This document shows positions 13,067 to 25,099 of a stretch of 64,000 nucleotides of DNA, piece after piece; within the stretch, counting starts at the first letter, position 1, and each line of letters begins with the position of its first letter. The notes under the pieces were generated by a model. That model saw only the letters and a program-made list of their open reading frames with translations, made no database searches and was not told where the DNA came from. The position numbers and the translations under genes are program-made. This DNA comes from Welwitschia mirabilis (Eukaryota; Gnetophyta; Gnetopsida; Welwitschiales): assembly GCA_051453625.1 (NCBI GenBank), contig JBOZIK010000001.1, positions 247,023,446 to 247,087,445 on the forward strand, read 5' to 3'.

Positions 13067-13166
13067 NNNNNNNNNNNNNNNNNNNNNNNNNNNNNNNNNN
13101 NNNNNNNNNNNNNNNNNNNNNNNNNNNNNNNNNNNNNNNNNNNNNNNNNNNNNNNNNNNNNNNNNN
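13067..13166. other. Assembly gap (100 N)
   Basis: TATTAAGAT occurs on both sides, a short overlap. Confidence 0.99.
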
Positions 13167-13529
13167 TATTAAGATGTTTGTATCAATAACTATAGATGCT
13201 TATCATTAGGGTAGTAAAGATTTCTATATTTAATAGTTATCTTTCCCTAGTGGTGTCTTACAGGTAAAGGATATACCCATTCTAATCTATTTATTTTGAT
13301 CCTCTATATTTGTGTTTTGAAAATTAGTCCTTTTACATGTTGTATACATATGTAAGATTAGCTATTTTACATGTTGTATAAACATGTGAGGTGGTCTCCA
13401 TTTGAGTCATCATTTCTATGTTGCATGATGGCATTAGATTATAGATTGTGGTTCTTGCTAACTTTTCCTTCTTATGGGAACAACTCAAGATGATTAAGTT
13501 AATTACAGTATGGCTACTATTCTTTCCTA

Positions 13530-14150
13530 NNNNNNNNNNNNNNNNNNNNNNNNNNNNNNNNNNNNNNNNNNNNNNNNNNNNNNNNNNNNNNNNNNNNNNN
13601 NNNNNNNNNNNNNNNNNNNNNNNNNNNNNNNNNNNNNNNNNNNNNNNNNNNNNNNNNNNNNNNNNNNNNNNNNNNNNNNNNNNNNNNNNNNNNNNNNNNN
13701 NNNNNNNNNNNNNNNNNNNNNNNNNNNNNNNNNNNNNNNNNNNNNNNNNNNNNNNNNNNNNNNNNNNNNNNNNNNNNNNNNNNNNNNNNNNNNNNNNNNN
13801 NNNNNNNNNNNNNNNNNNNNNNNNNNNNNNNNNNNNNNNNNNNNNNNNNNNNNNNNNNNNNNNNNNNNNNNNNNNNNNNNNNNNNNNNNNNNNNNNNNNN
13901 NNNNNNNNNNNNNNNNNNNNNNNNNNNNNNNNNNNNNNNNNNNNNNNNNNNNNNNNNNNNNNNNNNNNNNNNNNNNNNNNNNNNNNNNNNNNNNNNNNNN
14001 NNNNNNNNNNNNNNNNNNNNNNNNNNNNNNNNNNNNNNNNNNNNNNNNNNNNNNNNNNNNNNNNNNNNNNNNNNNNNNNNNNNNNNNNNNNNNNNNNNNN
14101 NNNNNNNNNNNNNNNNNNNNNNNNNNNNNNNNNNNNNNNNNNNNNNNNNN
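13530..14150. other. Assembly gap (621 N)
   Basis: Sized gap inside CACTA 1. Confidence 0.99.
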
Positions 14151-15169
14151 GGAAAATTTATGATATTTACTTGTTTGAATTAGTGAAACATATATTATTT
14201 TATATTTGATAAAACATAAAGGTATCCTACATGAGTTGCCATCTTGCATTCCTACCATCTTCCAATCTTTCTTCTACTTCTTTTGTTATGTCTCAGGAAT
14301 GAAATGTGTCTCTTAACTCTCTAAAAAACATGAAAATGATCTATCATGTGGTTTTATGTAGATCTATTATCTTCTTTCCAGTAATAATTAATGCTAAGTG
14401 TTGTTCTCTTTACATGGATTTTGTTAGTGCACTTTAGTTCCTTTTCTATCTAAACTCTTGTAGATGGCATCGGGTGCTAAACTTATGTATTATGAATACT
14501 TTTGACTTACAAGAAACCCTCCTAGTAGTCATCCAAATTTTATATCTTTTTATTGCTAACTTTTATGAATCCATTTTGTAAGGATCTAGGCAGTGTATTT
14601 TCCTCTGTTACATTTGATTTGTATGTTGTACAGATTCTTTACTTGCATTGATTGACATCAAATAATATCCATTATACCAATGGTCGATAAACAACTCCTA
14701 GTAAGATTTATTAATGTTTATCATTTAAATCATTTAAAGATTTACATATCCCAGTAGTTTATGAAGTTGTTAAAACAATCTTAGAGGATAGAGATTGTGG
14801 ATAGAAACTCTTCCTACATCTTCCCTAATTGATATGTTTGTGCTTTTTGAAAATTGTATTTTAGATCAGACTCAAAAATGTTAATGGTTATATTTGAATC
14901 ATTTGCTTTGAAGAGATGTTCCATTTTTAGATTTCTCATTTATATAGGTATTCTCTACCTAAAAATGTTATTTAAAAATTACCACATAATCAAATCTAGC
15001 TCTTCTTATGTTAATAAGTAATCTAAAACTTCATTGTGTAAAACCCTCTAGTGTAATATATGGTAAACTGTGTAAGATCTTTCTTTCATGAGGATTGCTA
15101 ATGCCTGTACTCTAGTAGTTGCTATCACATTCTATTTGTGATAATGTGTAGAAAGGACATATTTTTAAA

Positions 15170-15630
15170 NNNNNNNNNNNNNNNNNNNNNNNNNNNNNNN
15201 NNNNNNNNNNNNNNNNNNNNNNNNNNNNNNNNNNNNNNNNNNNNNNNNNNNNNNNNNNNNNNNNNNNNNNNNNNNNNNNNNNNNNNNNNNNNNNNNNNNN
15301 NNNNNNNNNNNNNNNNNNNNNNNNNNNNNNNNNNNNNNNNNNNNNNNNNNNNNNNNNNNNNNNNNNNNNNNNNNNNNNNNNNNNNNNNNNNNNNNNNNNN
15401 NNNNNNNNNNNNNNNNNNNNNNNNNNNNNNNNNNNNNNNNNNNNNNNNNNNNNNNNNNNNNNNNNNNNNNNNNNNNNNNNNNNNNNNNNNNNNNNNNNNN
15501 NNNNNNNNNNNNNNNNNNNNNNNNNNNNNNNNNNNNNNNNNNNNNNNNNNNNNNNNNNNNNNNNNNNNNNNNNNNNNNNNNNNNNNNNNNNNNNNNNNNN
15601 NNNNNNNNNNNNNNNNNNNNNNNNNNNNNN
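15170..15630. other. Assembly gap (461 N)
   Basis: Sized gap inside CACTA 1. Confidence 0.99.
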
Positions 15631-16679
15631 TTTTTTCTATAGTTCTAAATAGGAGAAGTGTTTTCCTTCTAAACTTGGTACAAAATACTCAGTAACCATA
15701 TATTTAATGAGCTTTATCACTTTCTTGACATCTGCAATACTGAGATATAAATATTTACCTATTAAATTATCATCACTAAACTCTTTTTGGATAGTTAGAA
15801 TGCTTTCACAAATAGACCCACGCAAACAACACAAAAGGCATAAGGCAAAACACATTAAGAAAATGAGAAAATTCATCATAATTATTACTTTTCAAATGTA
15901 AATTTCTAAGTATAGCATGGCCTTTTAATCTTATATCCTTTTTCATTTTGTAGTTTTAAAAAAATCTATGTGTAATTGTATAGCACTATGAATGTTTGAA
16001 ATAGGGTTATTACTACTACTGACAAGAATGCAAACATAATTAACTAAGCTATTAAGAAATATCACTACCAAATAGTAGAGAAGAAAAATTTGTTATAAAA
16101 ATATGAAAGATAAGATACTTTAAATTAATGAAAAATAAGATACTCTGATGTATTAAATTTTATATAATTTGCAATATCCTTAAAAAGTATTTAAGAAGAT
16201 TAGCGTGCAGTAATAACAACAATACATCAACCATCTAATAGAATGTTTCATATGTTTAACAAATTTCCTTCCATTTTAAAAGCCATGAATTTGAATTTCT
16301 ATTGATTATTTTAAGGGTAATACAAGAAAAATAATAAGTGTAGATAAGTTTATTTTATCATCAATAGATAGAACCTATATTTTGAACTATTAAAATTGGC
16401 AAAAATGCTCTTTTCCTTTACCTTGTCTTTTGTGCTAATTTTATGAATCAATGAGATGTCATTCAATATTGTTATAAATGTTGCAAATGATATAGTATTT
16501 CCAGCATCCCTTTCACCATCAACTTGCACTGTGAATCTACATCATAATAAAATCATAGGTCAAACATTATTATCTACTTGCTATGTTACGCTTGCATCGA
16601 TTTCATAGCACAATCCATCCTGGAGATGCATCCTAAACAAAAACATCATTAAAAAGATTGGTGCATTTTGTAGAGAAAT

Positions 16680-17588
16680 TAAGGATAACTAACCTACTTA
16701 CTACCTTTAATTTAAAAAAATAATATCTGCTATTAAAAAACATAAAATCTAACACATTTCTCACTATAGGTATGCATACTTTCATTTTTTCTTCTAGTTA
16801 ATAAAGCTATATTTTTCCTTTTGTGACTTTGTGATTGATAATAAGAAAAGCTAATAGAGAATGTTAGTGATGTCGTTGGAAGCATTACTAACAGGATAGG
16901 TGCATCCACATAGATGAGCTAAGATATTATTACAAAAGAGTCCAAGGTAGTCCATAGGGTAGTCATGACCATTAAAGATGTGGAACTAGAAGGATTAGTC
17001 TATTCTTCTATGCTTCTTATAGGCTTCTATAAATGCAACCATTTTTCTTTCTTTTGCACCTAAATAAACTTTCCACTAGGCCTTCCTCTTTCTCTTACAT
17101 GTTAAGGAAGCAGTGTGATAAAAGACCAAGTAGTGATGTTCTACATTATCATAATCCCCTAATTTAATCAAAGTATAGTAAAATAACATAATATCATAGA
17201 CAACAAAAATCCTAATCCTACTTAGAAAGCTCTAATAATAACATTTTTCTAAAGGTAAATAGTCAGCTATCCCATAAGGTTAAAAGGGCCAGTAAGCAAG
17301 ACTCAGCTGGGAACATAAAGGGTGCATTTACTAGATTTGTGCTAATTAACACCACAAATGTGTAATCTCAAAGCCTCCATGATAAAAGCCCTTCTGTTTC
17401 CTTTTTTATCAAGTAATCTCAAGAAAAAACACATTATTACGCACTTCTATTTGGTTTATCTCTTTGATGAAAGATGCCTAAAGATTGTGATAAAAGTATT
17501 TTAATATATTTCTAAAAAGAAAGATTTTTTTTCTTAAACACCTTAAAATATCAATAAATGCTTTAAAAATTTAGAATACTTAAGGTGT
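16680..17588. repeat. Internal duplication of CACTA 1, copy A
   Basis: Starts AGGATAACTAACCTACTTAC and runs parallel to 17689-18660 with roughly 75-85 percent visible identity, including the shared blocks TTTGTGATTGATAAT, GGTGCATCCACAT and AAATCCTAATCCTAC. It ends in the first few TTAAGG-type repeats and stops at a gap. Too diverged to be two alleles. Confidence 0.65.
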
Positions 17589-17688
17589 NNNNNNNNNNNN
17601 NNNNNNNNNNNNNNNNNNNNNNNNNNNNNNNNNNNNNNNNNNNNNNNNNNNNNNNNNNNNNNNNNNNNNNNNNNNNNNNNNNNNNNNN
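17589..17688. other. Assembly gap (100 N) between duplicated copies A and B
   Basis: Separates the two diverged internal copies of CACTA 1. Confidence 0.99.
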
Positions 17689-18660
17689 AGGATTAATAAT
17701 CTATCCACTATCTTTAATTAAAAAACATAATACTTGCCATTTAAAAACATAAACTCTATGCTTTTCTAACTATGGGTGTGGATACTTCCATTTTTTTCCC
17801 TAAATAATAGAGTTATCTTTGCCCTTCTACAACTTTGTGATTGATAATGAGGAAAGATATTACAGAACACCAGTGGTGTCACTAGAAGCACTGCTAATAG
17901 GATCGGGGCATCCACATGGATGAGGGCGAATATTATCATGAAAAGATTGAGGATAGTTGTGACCATCAAAGGTGTGGAATTAGAAGGATTTACCTACTCT
18001 TCTATGTTTATTACAAACTTTTACAAATGAAATCATTTTTCTTTCTTTTGCATCTAAATAAACACTCCATTAGATCTCTCCCTTTCTCTTACATGCAATG
18101 GAAGTAGTGTGACCAAAGGCTAAGCATTAGTCTCCTACATAACTAGAATCCCCTAATTTAATTAAAGTAAAGTAAAACAACATAACATCGTAGACAACAA
18201 AAATCCTAATCCTACCTATGAAGCTTTGACAAAAGTATTTTTCTAAATGTAAAGAGTCATGTGTCTAGTTAATTAAAAGGTCCAATAAGCAAGACTTAGC
18301 TAGGAATATAAAAGGTTCATTTACTAGATCTGACTTGATTAACACTACAAATGTGCAATTTAAAAGGCTTCATATTAAGAGTTCTTCCATTGCCTTTTTC
18401 ATCCATCTAGGCAGTGGGCTAGTGGATCCATTTGTTGTTGTGAATCGATCACTTGTGTGGCCACTGGTCCTTCCTTTCCATTGAGCTGAACAGGGTAGAA
18501 GTGGGTCACTAATAAGAAAGGGCCACTAGAATGACAAAAGCCTGTCATGCTAAGGGTAAAGGGAAATCAAGAAAAAACACATTGTTATCACTTTTGTTTG
18601 GTTTATTTCTTTGATAAAAGATTCCTAACTGTGTTAAAAATATTTTAATATATTTCTGAA
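17689..18660. repeat. Internal duplication of CACTA 1, copy B
   Basis: Starts at the edge of a 100-N gap with AGGATTAATAATCTATCCAC and follows copy A in order. It carries an extra block of about 160 bases (about 18401-18560), more GC-rich than its surroundings, that copy A lacks. Downstream it runs into the full subterminal array and the right terminus. Confidence 0.65.
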
Positions 18661-18925
18661 AAGAAAGGCATTTTTTCTTAAACACCTTTAAAACTTAATA
18701 AATGCCTTAAGTGCTTTTTATGATACACACCTTATTATTAAGGCGTTCTTTTTATAAATGCCTTAAAAATAATGTAAAAGGATTTTTAAGGCATTTTAAG
18801 GCATTTATTTAAAAAAACACCTTAAAAAGGTAATTACTAGCTTGATTTAATAAATGCCTTACAAAGCTTGATAATTAAGGTGTTTATTAAAATACATGCC
18901 TTAAAAGCCTATATTTCTAGTATTG
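18661..18925 (-). repeat. CACTA 1 right subterminal array and terminal inverted repeat
   Basis: Repeated AAATGCCTTAAAA, TTTTAAGGCATTT and AACACCTTAAAA words in both orientations lead to the terminus CCTATATTTCTAGTATTG at 18908-18925. This is the mirror image of the left array, as expected for a CACTA element. Confidence 0.65.
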
Positions 18926-18928
18926 AAA

Positions 18929-19878
18929 TGGTAATATTAAAGTGAGATGATACTTTAACAAGTTTATGTGGTATCCACATAATGATGAATGTGACATTTG
19001 AAAATGAGGAGGTGTCTCATTACATGATGAAGTCATGTAGTTTAACAAATGACAATGTTATTAGATAAATTTCAAACTTTAAAAGAAAAAACTCATAGTT
19101 GAGATAAGGTTAGATAATTCCTTAATGCAAAAGAGATATTCTTAAAAAATCATGAATGGACAATGGAGAAATACTTGGGCATGGATATGTGAAGGGAAGA
19201 TCTGCTAAGAAGAAGGTGAAAGATGAATTCTCCTACAAATTTAATCTACTTTATGAGATAAGTCCAAAACATTTTCCTATACTTTTATTAATAATAAATT
19301 GAATGTGGTTATTAATAGTTAGCATAGTTAAATAAGTTTTCATATAAATTTATTTTACTTAATAAAGGAAGGTATGAACCCTATAGACTATGCCACTTTA
19401 ATATTAATTAATTACCTAGGATAATTTTTCTTATTATTAAATTAATGGTATGATTAAGTCTACTTATTCATTTATCTTCTTTACTACTATGGAAGAAATT
19501 ATGCATCCTTTAGATATTTTATGTTCTATGTTTGTAGAATTAATTCTTTTATTAGTGGATTTTCTTATCTAGAAGACAAACATAGATTGACAACAAAATT
19601 ACTTAAGATCTAGGAGAAGTTTTAGTTCACTGTAGATAACATAATTTTAAAGGCATAATGGTATTTATTATACTACATTATAATATATCTTGTTAACATT
19701 GCCAATTCCCTATAACATATTTTTTGACTTGTTAAAACACTTTATTCAAAACCTTTTACATATAGGATGTTATAGAAAATCCATCCTTGATTGATAATGA
19801 AGTTTTAATGATTCTAGAAATAGATTTTATGGTGTTGTAGTATAATTGGTTAATTATTTATAAGGGGTACATTGGATT
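18929..19878. other. AT-rich DNA between CACTA 1 and gypsy element 2
   Basis: No gene, terminal repeat or protein similarity recognised. Confidence 0.5.
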
Positions 19879-20105
19879 TTTGCACTACCAACTTGCATAT
19901 ATTTGATAGGGTATTTTGAGTAGTTTTGTAGAATATTAGATAGCTTTATACTAGATCTCCAAAATAATGAAGAGATAAGATAAAAGATACAAAAATACAC
20001 AATCTCTATGACATATTATATCATTTAGAACAATTCCTAATACTTCCTGTTTTTAAACAAACTTCCTGCAAACATTGAGACTAATGCATTGGATGAATAG
20101 TTAGT
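19879..20105 (+). repeat. Left direct repeat (truncated 5' LTR) of element 2
   Basis: TGCACTACCAACTTGCATAT and the following 200 bases match 29168-29392 in the same orientation, with shared blocks AGTAGTTTTGTAG, TTTAGA.CA.TT..TAATACTTC and AAACTTCCT.CAAACA. It lies just upstream of gag. The start resembles the LTR start of element 1 (TACCAACTT). No convincing primer-binding site follows, so much of the LTR was probably deleted. Confidence 0.5.
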
Positions 20106-20229
20106 GCTTACTTTAGGGAACAGTAAGAAAATAATAAGTCATAGAACTTACATGGTTATCTTTCCCATTAATTTAAAAGATAAAGCTAAACTTTGATCAA
20201 GAATGATCCCTCATAAAAGTGTAAAATCA

Positions 20230-21300
20230 TAGAGTTAAGTTCAAGAAGCTTTTATTAAAAGATTCTTAAGTAAAACCACCATTAGAAAATGTAAGAAAAA
20301 AATAACCAACTTACAACAATTACCTAATGAAAATTATGCCTCTACTTATGAGATATTTTTTGTTGCTTTACATTAGAACCCTATGCATTATTTTCTCAAG
20401 AAAAATTAGTAGATTATTTTTATAGTGGACTCAATAGTCAAATAAAGTAACTAGTTGATTTTTCGTGTAAAGGAAATTTGTTGAACCTTACCTTATAAAA
20501 TGCTTGAAAAGTATTGAAAGAGTTAATAGAAGTGAGTTAAACTTGGCCTAAATGTCATCTAGAGAAAATTAAATTATAGGTCAAATCATTAAAGACCTTA
20601 AGAAGGTTAAATAAGAATAATAAGAAATAATAACTGAAAATGAACCAATGAATATCATTAAGGATTTCACCTCAACTTTAAAAAAATACACTCAGATGAT
20701 TTTAGATGCAAAGGTGGTAACTAAAAAGAGTATTATTATAGCTCCTACTTGTGATTTGTGCAAAGATAACTATCATGTTATAAAAGAGTGTCCATTACTT
20801 TGAACTTATAAAGAAAGAATCTATGAGGAAGTGTTTGCGTTCAATTAAAAGTCCTCAAGTTCTAATCAAAATCAAAAGAAAAGTTAAATCAAAAATCATA
20901 ACAAGTTTTAACCTAGGATGAGTGAATAATCCAACTTGATAAACTTTCAAACAAATCCTTCTAACCTCCAATCATTTAAAAAAAGATTTGAAAACATAAA
21001 GTTTAAATTAAATAGCTCAAAGAATCAAGCAAGATCATCCAACACATAAAACCAAAGTGATACACTTAGAAGTTTTATTGATGAGTTGAGAAAAATAATA
21101 GAAAGAACAAATTTCAACATATAAAATCTTGTGAGTATTTTGCAACAAACTCTACTTGCTAATCAAATACAACAAGGATCACTTACCACTCAACCTTTAC
21201 CAAACTCAAATAAAGTTAAGAAATATTATAAGGTGGTGGAAAAAAGTGGAAATAAATCAATACCTCCCACCGTGAGGATTTCACATCATAACGTGATACA
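20230..21300 (+). pseudogene. gag-like remnant of element 2 with intact zinc knuckle
   Basis: Reading shows LPNENYASTYEIFF (about 20322), typical of the gag capsid region, then a perfect retroviral zinc knuckle, CDLCKDNYHVIKEC, at 20750-20791 (C-X2-C-X4-H-X4-C). The knuckle binds the element's RNA for packaging. Frames around it contain many stops. A region near 21100-21280 resembles the gag-protease linker of element 1 (KKYYKVVEKSGN against KKYWKVVTRNGH), supporting a common family. Confidence 0.65.
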
Positions 21301-21649
21301 ATGATGAAGAAGAGGATATATAAATTTTAGAAAACCATTCTTTTCCTTCTCTATTAAGTAACAAAAATAAAAAATCTTCACATAAGAAACCTGTTAGCCC
21401 TTGCCTTAAAATATTAAACATAAATCCTACCTTTAATGATTATTTAAAGGTCATAATGCAAACTGTAAGTATCAATTTAGCATTTTAGAAACTTTTACAA
21501 GAGAATCCTAAGTATTTTAAGTTGTAAAAAGACCTGATTAGAAGAAAACAAAAATGAACCATCCCTAATAAAGTCTTCTTAGCTCAATCCATTAACAACT
21601 TAGTTTTACAAAAATGTCTAAAGTTTGAAGATCCATAAGTAACAACTAT

Positions 21650-22010
21650 TAATATCACCTTATAGGGAAATAGAATGATTAAGAAAGCCTTTATTAATAT
21701 TGGATCTAGTGTTAACATTATTTCCTTTCATATTTATCAATGACTTCAGTTGAAAGATATAATAGAGCCTACAAGAATTATCTTAGAATTGGCTGATATA
21801 TTGTTAAAAAATATTTAGGTATGATTAAGAATTTTATCATTCATATTGAAGAAGCTTTTTACCCCATTAATGTTTTTATATTGAAGTTAAACATAATAGT
21901 ATTTATACTTTACTTGTAGGTAGAGCTTTTTTTGTAATAGCTCATTGTATTATAGATACAAGAACAGGTTTGATGGAGTTTTATTTCTAAAATAAGAGGT
22001 TTTTAATAAG
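21650..22010 (+). pseudogene. Aspartic protease remnant of element 2
   Basis: KKAFINIGSSVNIIS (about 21681-21725) matches the plant gypsy active-site box ALLDLGASVNLM; the catalytic Asp reads Asn here. ILELAD and the EAFYPI-like segment follow as in element 1. Several stops and at least one frameshift. Inactive. Confidence 0.6.
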
Positions 22011-22559
22011 AGTTTAATGTGGCTAAAAAAATTTAGAAAATGATTTTCGTGTAGAAGAAGAAATAAAACTAACTTTATTTTTATAGCACTATCCAGTTAT
22101 AGAGAGATAGTCAATGCTTCAAAAACTAACTTTGTTTGATAATCAACTAGAAGTAGATAACTTGAACATTTTTTTTGAAGATAAAATTAATTTTAACCAT
22201 TTAAAAATTGACTATTTTGATCTAAAAACTAGAGACACTGAATTTATCAACTATGCAAAACTCTAAGATTTTATCAGAATTGAGATTTTATATTTTGAGG
22301 GTGGTCTTCCACTACTGACATTCAGATGATAATCTGAGATAACAATGGAATGTTTGAAAAATTTAATAAAAAATAAAAATTTAAATCCAAATCTGAATCC
22401 AAAACCTTTATCTAGTTTACTAAAATTCATTTTTCTAAATAATAATTTAAATAAACTTTTAATAATTAATGAAAATCTTTTTCCTTAGTAAGAATCTATA
22501 TGATGTGCATAGATTACTATGCATGGATTTCATATTAAAAAGAACACATGCTTAAGAAT

Positions 22560-23130
22560 TAAGAAAAATTAAGAATGTTCATAGATTTTATAAAATTAAA
22601 TAAAGTAATCAAAAAAGATTATTGTTCTTTGTCTTTTCTTGATTAGAAACTTGATAGAATTCAGGGATATGCATTTTATTATTTTCTTGATGGATATAAT
22701 GGTTAAATTAGATTTGTATTACTAGTAAGAACTAAGCAAAATCTACTTCCACTTTACTTTTTATTACTTTTTGTTTTTGACATAAGCTTTTTAGATTTTT
22801 TAATGCTATCAATATGTTTTAGCGTGCTATGATGGGTAGTTTTTTTCCTAAAATCTACTTTCACTTTACTTTTTGGTAATTTTGCTTTTTTACACATGCT
22901 TTTTGGATTTTGTAATGCTCTCAATATTTTTTAGCATGCTATGATGGGTATTTTTTTTGATATGTTAAAAGATTCAATTGAAATTTTTATGGATGAATTC
23001 TCTTTTTATACTAAAACTTTTAAACAAATCTTAGAATGATTAGAGAAAATATTTGATCATTTCATTTCTAGTGGTCTATATTTAAGTTAGAAAAAGAGTT
23101 TATTTTTAGTTAAAACTGGAATTATTTTAG
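22560..23130 (+). pseudogene. Reverse transcriptase remnant of element 2
   Basis: In one main frame with stops and small shifts one can follow IKLNKVIKKDYCSL, QGYAFYYFLDGYNG, FGFCNAL and HAMMGIFFDM, then IEIFMDEFSLYTKTF near 22980, the gypsy sequence of RT motifs. The catalytic box, normally Y/F-M-D-D, reads FMDE (about 22986-22997), so a metal-binding Asp is lost. GHHILKKGIRMD continues into the connection to RNase H. The enzyme would copy element RNA into DNA; this copy cannot. Confidence 0.75.
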
Positions 23131-23149
23131 GTCACCATATTTTGAAAAA

Positions 23150-23868
23150 GGGGATTAGAATGGACTCTAAATAAGTTGGTATTATTCAAAACCTAAATCC
23201 CCCTTCAAATATGAAACAAGTTAAATCTTTTCTTGGTTATTATGGTTTTTATTATTGATTTATTTATGATTATGTAAACATTTATAAACCCCTTTACTTG
23301 TCACTAGAAAAAGAAGCTAAATTTGAATGGAATTAATATTGTCAGTTTGTTTTTGAAAGACTTAAATGTAAACTTTCTTTTTCTTTTATTACAATGGGAC
23401 TTAATTGGGAAAATATTTTGAATTGATGTGTGATGTGAGTAATTTTACCTTGAGTGGGGTACTTTATCAAAAATATGGAACTGATTTTAAAGTTATATCT
23501 TACCAAAGAAAATCTCTATCTAGAAGTCAAATGAATTACACTACTAGAGAGAAGGAAATATTAGCTATTATCTTTTTCCTTGATACACTTAGACATTATC
23601 TTTTAGGCTTTATATAAATGTTTATACTGAGCATGCTACTATTTGTTATTTTATGACTCAGAAATATTCTAATGCTAGATTGATTAGATAAATCCTCTTT
23701 ATGCAAGAGTTTAATTTTACCATCATTGATAAAGAAAGAAAGAATAATTGTATTGCTAATCATTTGTCTTGTCTTTCTTCTCCTCCTGATGATTCTGTTA
23801 TTGATGATTCTTTTCTAGATGAGTAACTTTTTTCTATATCTTCTACTTATTCTTCTCCTTTATATGTT
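23150..23868 (+). pseudogene. RT thumb and RNase H remnant of element 2
   Basis: NLNPPSNMKQVKSFLGYYGFY (about 23193-23255) is the RT-thumb/RNase H junction of gypsy elements. The stretch 23405-23617 is open and reads ELMCDVSNFTLSGVLYQ...ISYQRKSLSRSQMNYTTREKEILAI, the RNase H fold with its first catalytic Asp, then a HATICYF-like segment and ANHLSCLSSPP. It runs into the gap at 23869. This is the best preserved coding segment of the element. Confidence 0.8.
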
Positions 23869-24047
23869 NNNNNNNNNNNNNNNNNNNNNNNNNNNNNNNN
23901 NNNNNNNNNNNNNNNNNNNNNNNNNNNNNNNNNNNNNNNNNNNNNNNNNNNNNNNNNNNNNNNNNNNNNNNNNNNNNNNNNNNNNNNNNNNNNNNNNNNN
24001 NNNNNNNNNNNNNNNNNNNNNNNNNNNNNNNNNNNNNNNNNNNNNNN
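23869..24047. other. Assembly gap (179 N)
   Basis: Lies between RNase H and integrase of element 2. Confidence 0.99.
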
Positions 24048-25090
24048 CTTTTTCATGGTGGTATCTGTGGAGGACATTTTAGTGGATGAAAAACAACTAC
24101 AAAAATTCTTCATTCTAGTTTTTACTAGCCTACTATTTTTTAGAATTCTTTTGGTTTTACTAGAAGGTCTGATTCTTGTTAGTGTTATGGTAGTTTTATT
24201 TATGCTCAGGAGATGCCCCTTAGACCTATTCTTAAATGTGGACCTTTTGATTACTAAGGTGTTAATTTTATAGGTCCTATTCATCCATCTTCTCATGATA
24301 AACATTACATTTTATTGGCTATAGAATATGTGACTAAATGGATTGAAGCTATTCCTACTTCTTTAAATGATATTTGAACTATTTTTCATTTTCTTAGAAC
24401 TTACATTTTTTAGAGATTTAGTTTTTCTTAGGATTATCATTAGTAATTAAAAAACTTATTTTATTAATTATCTTTTTAGGAAACTTAATTTGTCCATTAG
24501 AATAGAACATTGAGTAGCTTATACTTATCATCCTCAGATGAATGAATAGGCTGAAAATGGAAACAAAAAAAACTAAGAAAATGTTACAAAGACTTATCTC
24601 TATTAGTAAGAAATCTTGGGCTTGTAATCTGAATAATGTTCTTTAGTCTTCCTATACTACTTGATGTACTTCTCTTGGTTTTTTACATTATGGAATTGTG
24701 TATGAAAAAGTTTGTGTTTTACTATTAATGTATGTTATAACTCTTATCACACTTCTTATTAACTTAATCTTCTAGACCTTCATGAAAACCTTAAAAATAG
24801 ATTAGCCCATTTAGATCACCTTAATGAAATATGTGCTCATGATATGTATTATAAATTAATCCATAAATCCCAAGAAAGGATACTTCATAAAAATTTTAAA
24901 TCAAGTTAACTTGTTTTTTAATATAATAATAGAGTACATCTTTTGAATAGCAAATTGACCTCTAAATCATTAGGTCCTTATCTTATAGACAGAGTGCATT
25001 CTAATGGCTCTATTGAGATTTCAATCTTAGAAACTAAGGATATTTAAAAAGATAATTGGATAGTGGTTAAAACTATACAAAGGATCTTTC
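24048..25090 (+). pseudogene. Integrase remnant of element 2
   Basis: Starts after a gap with FHGGICGGHFSG, matching the zinc-binding domain (YGGHHAG), then the core segment GVNFIGPIHPSSHDKHYILL (family form GIDFMGPFPSSFGNQYILV), followed by AIEYVTKWIEAIPT. The first catalytic Asp of the core reads Asn at about 24268-24270. Later pieces include the GPYLIDRVHSNGSIEISILE C-terminal pattern near 24974. Frames are broken by many stops. The MPLRPIL segment upstream of the core supports an Athila-type lineage. Confidence 0.7.
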
Positions 25091-25099
25091 GATATAACT

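Larger units (their letters stand above)
7501..16679. other. Interior of CACTA 1, no recognisable gene
   Basis: About 9 kb of AT-rich sequence interrupted by gaps at 13067-13166, 13530-14150 and 15170-15630. Reading frames longer than 60 codons exist (for example 11572-11766 plus, 11960-12172 minus, 15637-15879 minus) but show no domain I recognise. A transposase with many lesions could be hidden here. Confidence 0.5.
7208..18925. mobile_element. CACTA (En/Spm-type) DNA transposon 1, about 11.7 kb
   Basis: The left end reads CACTATAAGAAATATAGG and the right end reads CCTATATTTCTAGTATTG, an inverted match with a few mismatches. The three bases outside each end are AAA (7205-7207 and 18926-18928), the 3-bp target duplication typical of CACTA elements. 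Both ends are followed inward by many TTAAGG/CCTTAA subterminal repeats, the family's transposase-binding arrays. The size fits autonomous CACTA elements, but no TNP2-like transposase could be recognised in any frame. Four gaps lie inside. Probably a dead or non-autonomous copy. An alternative is that the two ends belong to different copies joined across the gap at 17589-17688. Confidence 0.65.
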
